A program made the position numbers and the translations under genes. The notes beneath the pieces were generated by a model. It made no database searches. It saw only the letters and a program-made list of their open reading frames with translations, and was not told the origin of the DNA. Of a stretch of 64,000 nt of DNA, positions 52,661 through 61,332 are shown one piece after another (the first letter of the stretch is position 1; the number at the start of each line of letters is the position of its first letter). The DNA lies in NCBI GenBank assembly GCA_964610385.1, contig CAZSXW010000002.1, positions 62,001 to 126,000 on the forward strand, in the 5' to 3' direction. This DNA comes from CAZBSE01 sp964610385 (GTDB taxonomy: Bacteria > Actinomycetota > Humimicrobiia > Humimicrobiales > Humimicrobiaceae).

Positions 52661-53827
52661 ATGATAAAAAAGTATATAATGACTCCGGGACCTACACCAA
52701 TATCTGAAGAAGTCCTGCTGGAACATGCGAGGCCTCTTATGCACCACAGATCTCCGGAATTTTCCAAGATCTTTATGGCGGTCACAGAAAAACTGAAAAA
52801 ACTTTTTAAGACTAAAAATGATATTTTTATTTTGACCTCTTCAGGAACCGGTGGTATGGAAGCTGCGGTGTCCAATTCCTTTTCCAGGGGAGATAAGGTG
52901 CTGGTTGCCAGTGCGGGAAATTTTGGTGAAAGGTTTAAAAAAATAGGTGCTAGATTCAACCTGGAGGTGATATCTCTTGATTATGAATGGGGGGATACGG
53001 TTGACCCTGCAGATATAAAAAAAGTATTGGATGGGAACCCTGATGTAAAGGGAGTGATGTTACAGTTCAGTGAAACCTCGACAGGAGCTTTAAATGATAT
53101 TGAGGCAGTCGGTAATATAGTAAAAAATTATCCCGCTATACTTATAATAGATGCCATAAGCGGCCTTGGAGCATCGGACCTGAGAACAGATGAGTGGAAT
53201 CTTGATATAGTGATAGGGGGTTCGCAGAAAGCGTTGAGTGCTCCTACCGGGATAGCCTTTATAAGTGTGAGTGATAAAGCATGGAAGCTTATTAAAGAGT
53301 CCGATCTGCCCAGGTTTTATTTCGACATTATCACAGCTAAGAATTATTCTTTGAAAACCCCTCCGCAGACACCCTGGACTCCAGGGATATCAATAATAGT
53401 AGCTATTAATAAGGCGCTTGATATGCTGCTGGATGAAGGTATGGATAAGTTATTTAAAAGGCACAGGACAATAGCACTTGCGGTTCAAAAGGCAGTTGAA
53501 AAGCTGGGTCTCAAGCTTTTGGTGGAGGATGAAAGCAAAAGGGGATTTTCAGTTACTTCAATAAAAATTCCTGATAGTATTGATGCAAAAGAGATCACAA
53601 GAATAATGAGAGTCAAATATGGAGTGACTATTGCCGGCGGCCAGGGCAAACTTGCGGGAAAGATAATAAGAATCGGTCATCTGGGATATTTTGGAATATT
53701 CGATATCATTATTGCAGTATCGGCGCTGGAGATAACTTTAAACGAGTTGGGATATAAACTGGAAGTTGGATCCGGTATTGCTGAAGCGGAAAAAGTGTTT
53801 ATAGAAAATAATTATCTTGATGAATGA
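52661..53827 (+). CDS. Class V aminotransferase (serine-pyruvate / alanine-glyoxylate type)
   Basis: PLP-dependent aminotransferase of 388 residues, like the small subunit of soluble hydrogenase/SGAT group. Motifs: MTPGPTPISEEV, ILTSSGTGGMEAAVSN, VMLQFSETSTGALND, IIDAISGLGASDLRTDEW and GGSQKALSAPTGIAFIS with the PLP lysine. It sits directly before serA, so it probably provides the phosphoserine (or serine/alanine) amino-transfer step in place of SerC, as proposed for related enzymes in methanogens; the exact substrate is inference. Confidence 0.88.
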   Translation: MIKKYIMTPGPTPISEEVLLEHARPLMHHRSPEFSKIFMAVTEKLKKLFKTKNDIFILTSSGTGGMEAAVSNSFSRGDKVLVASAGNFGERFKKIGARFNLEVISLDYEWGDTVDPADIKKVLDGNPDVKGVMLQFSETSTGALNDIEAVGNIVKNYPAILIIDAISGLGASDLRTDEWNLDIVIGGSQKALSAPTGIAFISVSDKAWKLIKESDLPRFYFDIITAKNYSLKTPPQTPWTPGISIIVAINKALDMLLDEGMDKLFKRHRTIALAVQKAVEKLGLKLLVEDESKRGFSVTSIKIPDSIDAKEITRIMRVKYGVTIAGGQGKLAGKIIRIGHLGYFGIFDIIIAVSALEITLNELGYKLEVGSGIAEAEKVFIENNYLDE

Positions 53828-53839
53828 AAAAGGAAGAAA

Positions 53840-55429
53840 ATGAAAAAAATTGTACTGATAACTGATGGTATTTCAAGTGAAGCTAAAAAAAAGCTGGAAA
53901 AGCAGTTTATAGTAAAAGAGAAGAAGAGACTGGCACCTGAAAAGCTTAAAGAAGAGATTAAAGGTGTAAACGCGATTATTATAAGGAGTGCTACCAAAAT
54001 GACCCCGGAGATTATAGAGGCTTCGGATAAGTTGGAGATTATTGGTAGAGCAGGTATAGGTGTGGATAATGTAGATATAGACGCTGCTACCAAAAAAGGT
54101 ATCATTGTAGTAAATGCTCCTGCCAGTAATGCCGTTACGGTCGCAGAGCACACTATAGCCCTTATGCTGTCTTTAGCCAGAAAGATCCCTAAGGCAAATT
54201 ATTCCATAAAAAGTGGAAAATGGGAGAAATCGAAATTCAAGGGCATAGAACTGGAAGGAAAAACTCTTGGCATAATAGGTTTTGGACAGATAGGTGGGAT
54301 CGTCGCCCGAAAAGTAATCGGGCTGGGAATGAAAGTCATTGCATACGATCCCTTTGTATCTCAGGAAAGGTTCAAGCAGCTGGAAATAAAAAAGGCCGAT
54401 AAACTAATTGATGTCTACAGAGAGGCTGACTTTATTTCCATACATCTTCCCAAAAATAAAGATACGGTAGGGATGTTTGATAAGAAGGAATTCTACAAGA
54501 TGAAAAAGGGAACGTTGATATTAAATGTGGCCAGAGGTGGTATAGTGGTTGAAAAAGACCTTGCTGAAGCTGTTAGAGACGGTCAGATAGGGGGAGCAGC
54601 ACTGGATGTTTATGAACAGGAACCCTGCACCGATTCCCCTGTTTTTAAACTGGAGGAAGTGATCTGCACCCCGCATTTGGGGGCATCGACTGCAGAAGCA
54701 CAGAACAGAGCGGGTACCATAATAGCAGATCAGGTCATTGATGTACTTAACGGGAAAACAGCCACTTTTCCTGTCAATGCACCGGTTGTAAGAGCGGAGC
54801 TTGTAGAAGTCTTGAGTCCTTTTTTCGAGTTATGCGAAAATCTAGGAAGCCTGTTTATAAATTTATTTGAAAGTAACCTGGATAGTTTGAAGATAGGCTA
54901 TTATGGAAAAATATCTGATTATGATGTAAGGATTTTGACTTCTATGATACTGGTAAAGATATTGGAAAAGTATTCGGCAGAAAATGTCAATCTGGTAAAC
55001 GTGGATCTGGTAGCAAGGGAAAAGGGCTTAAAAGTGAGAGAGATAAAGAGCAGGGAATCAAAAGATTTTATTAATCTTATCAGCCTGGAAGGAAGTGGGA
55101 AGAACAATGAACTTTCCATATACGGGACTATTACCGGTAAGAAAAACACGCCCAGATTTATAGCTATTGATAAATTTGAGATTGACATGATCCCGTCGAA
55201 ATATATGGCTTTTCTGAGGTATAAGGACATTCCAGGGCAGATCGGAAAGATAGGGACTGCTTTTGGTAAATTAAATGTAAATATAGCCTCAATGCATGTA
55301 GGAAGGAAAAAGATGAGCGGGGATGCAGTGATGGGCCTGAACCTGGACAGTGAAGTTACACCTGAGATGGTAGAAGAATTTAAAAAGCTTTCAGGTTTTA
55401 AAAAGATAAAGATAGTGGTTCTTTATTAG
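53840..55429 (+). CDS. serA: D-3-phosphoglycerate dehydrogenase
   Basis: First enzyme of serine synthesis, NAD-dependent. The 529 residues are the long form: catalytic and Rossmann domains (IGRAGIGVDNVDIDAATKKG, LGIIGFGQIGGIVARKV, NVARGGIVVEKDLAEAV, CTPHLGASTAEAQ with the catalytic His), then the ASB intervening domain and a carboxy-terminal ACT domain (YKDIPGQIGKIGTAFGKLNV, ASMHVGRKKMSGDAVMG) for serine feedback. It starts 12 bases after the aminotransferase. Confidence 0.96.
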   Translation: MKKIVLITDGISSEAKKKLEKQFIVKEKKRLAPEKLKEEIKGVNAIIIRSATKMTPEIIEASDKLEIIGRAGIGVDNVDIDAATKKGIIVVNAPASNAVTVAEHTIALMLSLARKIPKANYSIKSGKWEKSKFKGIELEGKTLGIIGFGQIGGIVARKVIGLGMKVIAYDPFVSQERFKQLEIKKADKLIDVYREADFISIHLPKNKDTVGMFDKKEFYKMKKGTLILNVARGGIVVEKDLAEAVRDGQIGGAALDVYEQEPCTDSPVFKLEEVICTPHLGASTAEAQNRAGTIIADQVIDVLNGKTATFPVNAPVVRAELVEVLSPFFELCENLGSLFINLFESNLDSLKIGYYGKISDYDVRILTSMILVKILEKYSAENVNLVNVDLVAREKGLKVREIKSRESKDFINLISLEGSGKNNELSIYGTITGKKNTPRFIAIDKFEIDMIPSKYMAFLRYKDIPGQIGKIGTAFGKLNVNIASMHVGRKKMSGDAVMGLNLDSEVTPEMVEEFKKLSGFKKIKIVVLY

Positions 55430-55469
55430 ATGAAGAATCCTTTAAAGCAGGTTTTACTATAAGGATAGA

Positions 55470-56984
55470 ATGATGAAAAATAAAATTTATATATTTGATA
55501 CCACACTAAGGGATGGAGAGCAGGCGCCTGGTATTCATTTAAATAACAAGGAAAAATTGGAAATAGCACAGCAGCTTGCCAAATTGAATGTGGATATTAT
55601 AGAAGCAGGATTTCCCATATCATCAAAAAGCGATTTTATATCAGTAAAAGAGATATCGGAAAGGATAAAAGATAGAAAAATTGCGGCATTGGCCAGGGCA
55701 AACTTTAAAGATATAGATACAGCGGGAGAATCGATCAGGAAAGCAAAACAACCGGTGATACACACTTTTATATCCTCATCTGATATTCACCTTAAATATC
55801 AGCTTAAGATGAGTAGAGAAGAAGTACTGGATCTTGCAGAAAAGGCCGTAAAAAGAAGCCTTAAATATACTGATGTAGTCGAATTCTCAGCTATGGATGC
55901 CACCAGAAGCGACAGGGATTACCTGTGTAAATTATTTGAAGTGGCTATTAAAAGCGGCGCCAGTATTATAAATGTGCCTGATACGGTAGGATATACTATC
56001 CCTGATGAATTTGGAGATCTGATAGATTATATCTTTAAAAATACCAGGGGTATAGAAAAGGTCATCGTCAGCGTGCACTGCCATAATGATCTGGGACTTG
56101 CCGTTGCTAATTCACTTACAGCTATAGAACATGGAGCAAGGCAGGTGGAATGCGCGGTCAACGGGATAGGTGAAAGGGCAGGTAACGCCTCTCTGGAGGA
56201 AATAGCTATGATCATTGATACCAGAAAGAAAACTCTAGGTCTATATACAGATATAAACGCAGGTGAGATCATACGGACCAGCAGTATGGTAAAATCATTG
56301 ACCGGGTATGTGGTGGCACCCAATAAAGCGATCGTGGGAAAGAATGCCTTCAGTCATGAAGCGGGTATTCATCAGGACGGCATGCTGAAAGACAGATCGA
56401 CATATGAGATAATCAGGCCGGAGCAGGTAGGCCTTAAATCATCGCAGCTGGTACTGGGTAAACATTCGGGCCGCCATGCATTTATAGAAAGACTTGGTGA
56501 GCTTGGCATAAAGCTCAAGGAAGAAGATCTGGAAAAAGCTTTTGAGAGATTTAAAGATCTCGCGGAAAAAAAGGGCGCCCTGAACGATAATGATATAAAA
56601 GCAATAGCGGAAAATGAATTAAGGGAAGTAAAAGAATATTTCATACTAAAAAATTATAGTGTTACAAGCGGTTCGGATATCCAGGCGGTTTCGGATGTTA
56701 GCATAGAAGTAGAAGGCAAAATGCATAAAGCCAGTTCAGCCGGCGACGGGCCGATTGACTCTTCTTTTAAGGCTATTGATAAAATAACAAAAATAGATGC
56801 CAAGTTGCTGGAGTATAATATAGAAGCCGTTTCCGGGGGTAAGGACGCACTGGGCTCGGTAAAGATAGTGGTAAGCGCCAATGGCAAAGAAGTCATGGGC
56901 AGTGGTATAAGCACGGATATAGTGGAGGCCAGCATCAAGGCCTATATAGATGCTATGAACAGGATAATCGAAAGTTCTGAGTAA
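55470..56984 (+). CDS. leuA: 2-isopropylmalate synthase
   Basis: Condenses acetyl-CoA with 2-oxoisovalerate, committing step of leucine synthesis. The 504 residues start with the DRE-TIM opening IFDTTLRDGEQAPG, then EAGFPISSKSD, SVHCHNDLGLAVANSL with the metal histidines, CAVNGIGERAGNASLEE, and HSGRHAFIERL before the carboxy-terminal LeuA allosteric domain (SDIQAVSDVSIEV). The intact regulatory domain implies leucine feedback. It differs clearly from the second DRE-TIM enzyme further on (cimA). Confidence 0.95.
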   Translation: MMKNKIYIFDTTLRDGEQAPGIHLNNKEKLEIAQQLAKLNVDIIEAGFPISSKSDFISVKEISERIKDRKIAALARANFKDIDTAGESIRKAKQPVIHTFISSSDIHLKYQLKMSREEVLDLAEKAVKRSLKYTDVVEFSAMDATRSDRDYLCKLFEVAIKSGASIINVPDTVGYTIPDEFGDLIDYIFKNTRGIEKVIVSVHCHNDLGLAVANSLTAIEHGARQVECAVNGIGERAGNASLEEIAMIIDTRKKTLGLYTDINAGEIIRTSSMVKSLTGYVVAPNKAIVGKNAFSHEAGIHQDGMLKDRSTYEIIRPEQVGLKSSQLVLGKHSGRHAFIERLGELGIKLKEEDLEKAFERFKDLAEKKGALNDNDIKAIAENELREVKEYFILKNYSVTSGSDIQAVSDVSIEVEGKMHKASSAGDGPIDSSFKAIDKITKIDAKLLEYNIEAVSGGKDALGSVKIVVSANGKEVMGSGISTDIVEASIKAYIDAMNRIIESSE

Positions 56985-57035
56985 TCGATAGAGGTACAAA
57001 GTTTAAAACTATTATATTAGAAGGCAGTTACGGTA

Positions 57036-58313
57036 TTGAAAAATAAAAATAATCCACAAACCATAGCACAGAAGATAATTGCTTCACACTGCGGAAGAGA
57101 CTATGTAGAGGAGGGCGAGATAGTAAACGCTGATGTTGATATTGTGCTTGGTAATGATATAACTTTGCCCATAGCTATCAATGAGTTTAAAAAGCTGGGA
57201 TTAAGCAGTGTCTTTGATAAGGAAAAAGTAATTGTCGTGCCGGATCATTTTGCCCCCAACAAGGATATCAAGTCGGCACAGCAGTGTAAGATGCTCAGAG
57301 AATTTGCCAGAGAGTTTGATATCAAAAACTATTTTGAGGTTGGAAAGATGGGTATAGAGCACGCTCTGCTTCCCGAGATAGGCCTGGTACTTCCAGGTGA
57401 TCTTATTGTCGGAGCAGATTCGCACACATGTACCTATGGAGCTCTTGGGGCAGCTTCAACGGGAGTGGGCAGCACGGATGTCACTGTAGCCATGGCGACT
57501 GGAAAACTCTGGTTTTTGGTGCCAGAGACTATAAAATTTGTTTATAGCGGCAGCCTTAAAAAATGGATAACCGGTAAAGACCTGATACTTTATACCATAG
57601 GTATGATAGGAGTGGATGGAGCACTGTATAAATCCATGGAATTTACCGGGCCGGTTGTAATGGAGCTGTCAATGGATTCCAGATTTACTATGTCCAATAT
57701 GGCTATTGAAGCAGGCGGAAAGTTTGGAATATTTGAGGTTGATGATGTTACCGAAGAATATTTAAAATCCAGGAAAAAAAGAGATTACGGGATATTTTTC
57801 AGCGATCCTGACGTAGAATACGATGAGATATATAATATAGATTGTTCTAATATAGATCTTCAGGTGGCAGCTCCCCATCTTCCTTCCAATGCCAGAAATG
57901 CTGCGGACCTGTCGGATGTTAAAATAGATCAGGTGGTAATAGGTTCCTGTACCAATGGAAGAATAGGAGATTTGGAGATTGCTGCGGAGATCTTAAGAGG
58001 TAGAGAAATAAAAAAGGATATAAGGGCTATAATAATTCCTGCTACTCAAAATATATATATGGAGGCCATGAAAAGAGGGTACCTGGAAATTTTTATAAGA
58101 TCCGGCTGCGTAGTCAGCACTCCCACCTGCGGGCCGTGTCTGGGTGGTCATATGGGTGTACTGGCAGAAGGGGAGAAAGCCGTGTCTACTACCAACAGGA
58201 ACTTCATAGGAAGAATGGGCCACCCAAAAAGCGAAGTATATCTAAGCGGCCCTGCTGTGGCTGCTGCTTCTGCAATAGCAGGCAGAATAGCGGTTCCGGA
58301 GGAGGTAATATAG
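57036..58313 (+). CDS. leuC: 3-isopropylmalate dehydratase, large subunit
   Basis: Aconitase-family Fe-S protein that with LeuD isomerises isopropylmalate (and probably citramalate). The 425 residues match the archaeal/HacA-type large subunit: TIAQKIIASHCGRDYVEEGE, VPDHFAPNKDIKSAQQ, GADSHTCTYGALGAASTGVG, VVIGSCTNGRIGDLEIAAEI, TPTCGPCLGGHMGVLAEGE and TTNRNFIGRMGHPKSEVYLS with the three cluster cysteines (one in SHTC, two in CGPC). Its stop shares a base with the leuD start. Confidence 0.95.
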   Translation: MKNKNNPQTIAQKIIASHCGRDYVEEGEIVNADVDIVLGNDITLPIAINEFKKLGLSSVFDKEKVIVVPDHFAPNKDIKSAQQCKMLREFAREFDIKNYFEVGKMGIEHALLPEIGLVLPGDLIVGADSHTCTYGALGAASTGVGSTDVTVAMATGKLWFLVPETIKFVYSGSLKKWITGKDLILYTIGMIGVDGALYKSMEFTGPVVMELSMDSRFTMSNMAIEAGGKFGIFEVDDVTEEYLKSRKKRDYGIFFSDPDVEYDEIYNIDCSNIDLQVAAPHLPSNARNAADLSDVKIDQVVIGSCTNGRIGDLEIAAEILRGREIKKDIRAIIIPATQNIYMEAMKRGYLEIFIRSGCVVSTPTCGPCLGGHMGVLAEGEKAVSTTNRNFIGRMGHPKSEVYLSGPAVAAASAIAGRIAVPEEVI

Positions 58314-58807
58314 TGATAATAAGAGAAAGAGTGATAAAATACGGGGACAATGTCAATACCGATGTGATAATACCTGCACGCTATCTTAATACTGCAGATG
58401 ATAAAGAACTGTCACTTCACTGCTTTGAAGATATGGATAAGGAATTCAAGCAGAAAGTAAAGGATAAAAAAGTAATAATTGCAGGAAGTAATTTTGGCTG
58501 CGGCTCTTCGAGGGAGCATGCACCTCTATCTATCAAAGCCAGTGGTGTACGTGCCATAATAGCAGCCTCCTTTGCCCGTATTTTTTTCAGGAATTCCATA
58601 AATATGGGTCTTCCCGTGATTACCAGTAAACAGGCAAGCGAGTTTATACAGGATGGAGACGAGCTGGAAATAGATCTGGAAAAGGGCAAAATTGTAGATA
58701 AGACCAGGGGTAGGACTTTCGATATCAAACCCTTTCCGGATTTTATCCAGAAAGTAATAAAAAGCGGGGGCTATATAAACTATACCATAGAGAATATGAA
58801 AAAATAG
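58313..58807 (+). CDS. leuD: 3-isopropylmalate dehydratase, small subunit
   Basis: Swivel-domain partner of LeuC. I place the start at the GTG at 58313, which overlaps the leuC stop (taGTG) behind GGAGG; a longer open frame upstream only mirrors leuC in another frame. The 164 residues fit the family: KYGDNVNTDVIIPARYLNT, VIIAGSNFGCGSSREHAPLS, GVRAIIAASFARIFFRNSINMG in parts and a short end. The first aspartate-rich segment and SSREHAP are substrate-binding motifs. Confidence 0.94.
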   Translation: MIIRERVIKYGDNVNTDVIIPARYLNTADDKELSLHCFEDMDKEFKQKVKDKKVIIAGSNFGCGSSREHAPLSIKASGVRAIIAASFARIFFRNSINMGLPVITSKQASEFIQDGDELEIDLEKGKIVDKTRGRTFDIKPFPDFIQKVIKSGGYINYTIENMKK

Positions 58808-58823
58808 TAGGAAAAAGAATAAG

Positions 58824-60425
58824 ATGAACAACATGGGAAAAAACAAAATATATATACTGGATACTACCTTAAGAGACGGCGCTCAAAGGGCTGATATAGC
58901 TTTTTCAGTCAATGATAAATTACAGATAATAGAAAGGTTTGATGATATCGGCATTGATTATATTGAAGTCGGTTTCCCCGCTTCCAACCCTAAGGAGATG
59001 GAGTTGTTCGAAAAGCTGAAGGGAAGAAAATTCAAATATTCAAAAATAATTGCTTTCGGAATGACCAGATACAAGGATTTAAAAGTGGAAGATGACAGTA
59101 ATATCAAGCAACTGGTTAATTCAGGTTCGGACGGTGTCTGTATTGTAGGCAAATCATCGCGCCTTCATACAGAAAAGATCATTGAGACTTCTCTGGAAAA
59201 CAATTTGAGTATGATCTTTGACTCTATAGAGTATCTGAAAAAATATTTCGGCGAAGTTATTTTTGATGCAGAACATTTTTTTGATGGTTTTAAGGAAGAT
59301 CCTGATTATGCTCTGAAGACTTTAAAGATAGCAGCTGAGGCCGGAGCAGACTATATATGCCTCTGTGATACAAATGGGGGAATGATACCCAGCGATGTTT
59401 CGGATATCATAGATAGAGTAAATAAGGAAATCAAATCGGCACTGGGAGCTCATTTTCATAATGACAGCGGCTGTGCCACTGCAAATACTTTGGTCGCCGT
59501 GCAAAAGGGAATAAGAATGATCCACGGTACCATTAACGGATATGGAGAGAGATGCGGCAACGCTGACCTTTGTCAGATAATTCCCAATCTGGAAATCAAA
59601 CTGGGAAAGAAGTGTTTAAAAGAGGGGAATTTAAAGCATTTGACCAATCTTTCCAGATTCGTAAATGAAACTGCGAATCAGATTCCAAATGCCAGTCAGC
59701 CATTTGTGGGAAAGAATGCTTTTACTCATAAAGGTGGGATGCACGCCAGCGGGGTAAGCAAATTATCAAAAGCTTTTGAACATGTTGGCCCTGAATCGGT
59801 GGGAAACACAAGAGAGATTCTTATTTCGGAGCTTTCAGGAAAGAAATCCATAATAATAAAGGCAAAAGAATTCGGGATAAATCTGGAAGATGATTTAAAA
59901 AAGGTAAGCGAGATTTTGAACAGGGTTCAGAATATGGAGTACAGGGGCTATCAATTTGAAGCAGCTGACGGAAGTTTTGAGCTGCTGGTCAAAGAAGTGA
60001 CAGGCGTAAAGAAGAAATTTTTTAAGCTGGAAAGTTTTCGGGTACTAAATGAGAAAAAGGAAGACGGCCGGATGCTTTCGGAAGCTACTGTAAAGGTAGT
60101 CATAAATGACAATAAAATAATAGAAACAGCTGAAGGTAACGGCCCGGTAAATGCGCTGGACAGCGCACTTAGGAAGGCGATCCAGAGTTGTTATCCCGAG
60201 CTTTCAAAAATAACCCTTACAGACTTCAAGGTTAGGGTGCTAAACGAGAAGAAGGGAACCGGAGCAGTGGTAAGGGTATTGATAGAATCATCGGATGGTG
60301 AAAAAAGCTGGGGTACAATAGGGGTATCAGAAAATATTATAGAAGCAAGCTGGCAGGCACTGGAAGACAGTATCGTATACGGGTTGATGCATGTAGGAGA
60401 AAATAAAAGACCTAACGGTCAATAA
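58824..60425 (+). CDS. cimA: (R)-citramalate synthase
   Basis: Condenses acetyl-CoA with pyruvate to citramalate, giving isoleucine without threonine deaminase. The 533 residues have the DRE-TIM opening YILDTTLRDGAQRADIAFSV, VEVGFPASNPKEME-like IEVGFPASNPKEMELF, AEHFFDGFKEDPDYAL, LCDTNGGMIPSDV, GAHFHNDSGCATANTLVAV and QPFVGKNAFTHKGGMHASG, all features of the CimA branch (GAQ instead of GEQ after RDG). A LeuA-type allosteric domain ends the protein. Placement after leuCD, whose enzyme also handles citramalate, supports the call. Confidence 0.93.
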   Translation: MNNMGKNKIYILDTTLRDGAQRADIAFSVNDKLQIIERFDDIGIDYIEVGFPASNPKEMELFEKLKGRKFKYSKIIAFGMTRYKDLKVEDDSNIKQLVNSGSDGVCIVGKSSRLHTEKIIETSLENNLSMIFDSIEYLKKYFGEVIFDAEHFFDGFKEDPDYALKTLKIAAEAGADYICLCDTNGGMIPSDVSDIIDRVNKEIKSALGAHFHNDSGCATANTLVAVQKGIRMIHGTINGYGERCGNADLCQIIPNLEIKLGKKCLKEGNLKHLTNLSRFVNETANQIPNASQPFVGKNAFTHKGGMHASGVSKLSKAFEHVGPESVGNTREILISELSGKKSIIIKAKEFGINLEDDLKKVSEILNRVQNMEYRGYQFEAADGSFELLVKEVTGVKKKFFKLESFRVLNEKKEDGRMLSEATVKVVINDNKIIETAEGNGPVNALDSALRKAIQSCYPELSKITLTDFKVRVLNEKKGTGAVVRVLIESSDGEKSWGTIGVSENIIEASWQALEDSIVYGLMHVGENKRPNGQ

Positions 60426-60459
60426 ATGCAAAGGACTATTTAAATCCGGTACTAAAAGT

Positions 60460-60876
60460 ATGGTATTTGGTAAAAAAATAATCTTTTCTACCAGAGGCTT
60501 TTCAGATATAAAAAATATTACCGAACAGGTACGGGACGTTGTCGGCCAGTCCGGTATAAAGAACGGACTGGCGGGTGTTTTTGTCATCGGTTCTACTGCT
60601 TCTGTTTCGACTGTAGAGTACGAGCCAGCACTGGTAGAGGATGTACAAGAGCAGCTGGAAGAGTTTATTCCCAGCAGTAAGCGCACCAAGCACTCACAGA
60701 CATGGGGCGATGACAACGGGTTCTCTCACATTCGTGCCACTTTTATGGGTCCTGGTATTACAGTACCTGTTTCCGGCGGTAAACTAGTCCTTGGTACATG
60801 GCAGCAGATTGTTGTTATCGATCATGACAACAGACCCCGTTCGCGTGAAGTTTTTATACAGGTAATAGGAGAATAG
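60460..60876 (+). CDS. yjbQ: YjbQ/UPF0047 family protein
   Basis: A 138-residue member of the YjbQ family, some of which have weak thiamine-phosphate synthase activity; the real role is unsettled. Hallmarks are GLAGVFVIGSTASVSTVEYE, HSQTWGDDNGFSHIRATFMG with conserved metal-binding histidines, and LVLGTWQQIVVIDHDNRPR. It is the last gene of the amino acid operon, 34 bases after cimA, with no evident link to that pathway. Confidence 0.92.
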   Translation: MVFGKKIIFSTRGFSDIKNITEQVRDVVGQSGIKNGLAGVFVIGSTASVSTVEYEPALVEDVQEQLEEFIPSSKRTKHSQTWGDDNGFSHIRATFMGPGITVPVSGGKLVLGTWQQIVVIDHDNRPRSREVFIQVIGE

Positions 60877-60889
60877 AAAAAAATTTTTC

Positions 60890-60918
60890 TTGACAATATC
60901 GTAATATTACGATATGCT
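60890..60918 (+). promoter_or_regulatory. arsR promoter with palindromic operator in the spacer
   Basis: TTGACA (60890-60895) and TATGCT (60913-60918) are 17 bases apart. The perfect palindrome ATATCGTAATATTACGATAT (60896-60915) fills the spacer, so a bound repressor would block RNA polymerase directly. Confidence 0.75.
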
Positions 60919-60963
60919 AAGCGCTATATTGATCTATAATCAATAATTTAGGGTAAAATATAA

Positions 60964-61269
60964 ATGAATATAGCAGCTATTTGTAAAGCGCTAGGAAATA
61001 AGACAAGATATAGACTTGTAAAATCATTAAAAGATAAAACTATTTCTACATGCTGTAACAGAATAGAATATTTTGAGAATGGGATCAGTGTTGGAGATGT
61101 AGTAAAATTTACTGGTCTTGCACAGTCAACTGTATCACAACATCTTGGAGTACTAGAAAAAGCAGGATTAATTTATAAGGAAAAAAGGGATCTATGGAGT
61201 TGTTATTTTTTAAATGTAAAGGTTATTGATGAGTATTTAAACGAGTTAAGTAAGGATTTACAGAAGTAG
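60964..61269 (+). CDS. arsR: ArsR/SmtB-family transcriptional repressor
   Basis: Winged-helix metal(loid)-responsive repressor of 101 residues. It shows ICKALGNKTRYRLVKSL, an unusual insert with a vicinal pair CC in ISTCCNRIEYFENG, and the recognition helix LAQSTVSQHLGVLEKAGLI, then the wing KEKRDLWSCYFLN. The cysteine pair and the cysteine in the wing are candidate arsenic or soft-metal ligands. It stands between two copies of an identical palindrome and is therefore probably autoregulated and controls the permease gene. Confidence 0.9.
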   Translation: MNIAAICKALGNKTRYRLVKSLKDKTISTCCNRIEYFENGISVGDVVKFTGLAQSTVSQHLGVLEKAGLIYKEKRDLWSCYFLNVKVIDEYLNELSKDLQK

Positions 61270-61298
61270 AAATTTTAAAAGTATTTTTTTTCGTTTAA

Positions 61299-61318
61299 AT
61301 ATCGTAATATTACGATAT
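61299..61318 (+). promoter_or_regulatory. Second copy of the 20-bp ArsR-type operator, before the permease gene
   Basis: ATATCGTAATATTACGATAT, identical to the arsR operator, ends two bases before the AGGAGGT ribosome binding site of the permease gene. No strong -35 box accompanies it. Confidence 0.75.
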
Positions 61319-61332
61319 GTAGGAGGTATAAG

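Noticed and set aside
58136..58312. Amino-terminal extension of leuD by 59 codons
   Set aside because: This part overlaps leuC in another frame, is Gly/Arg/Ser-rich without family similarity, and the GTG at 58313 has a good ribosome binding site.
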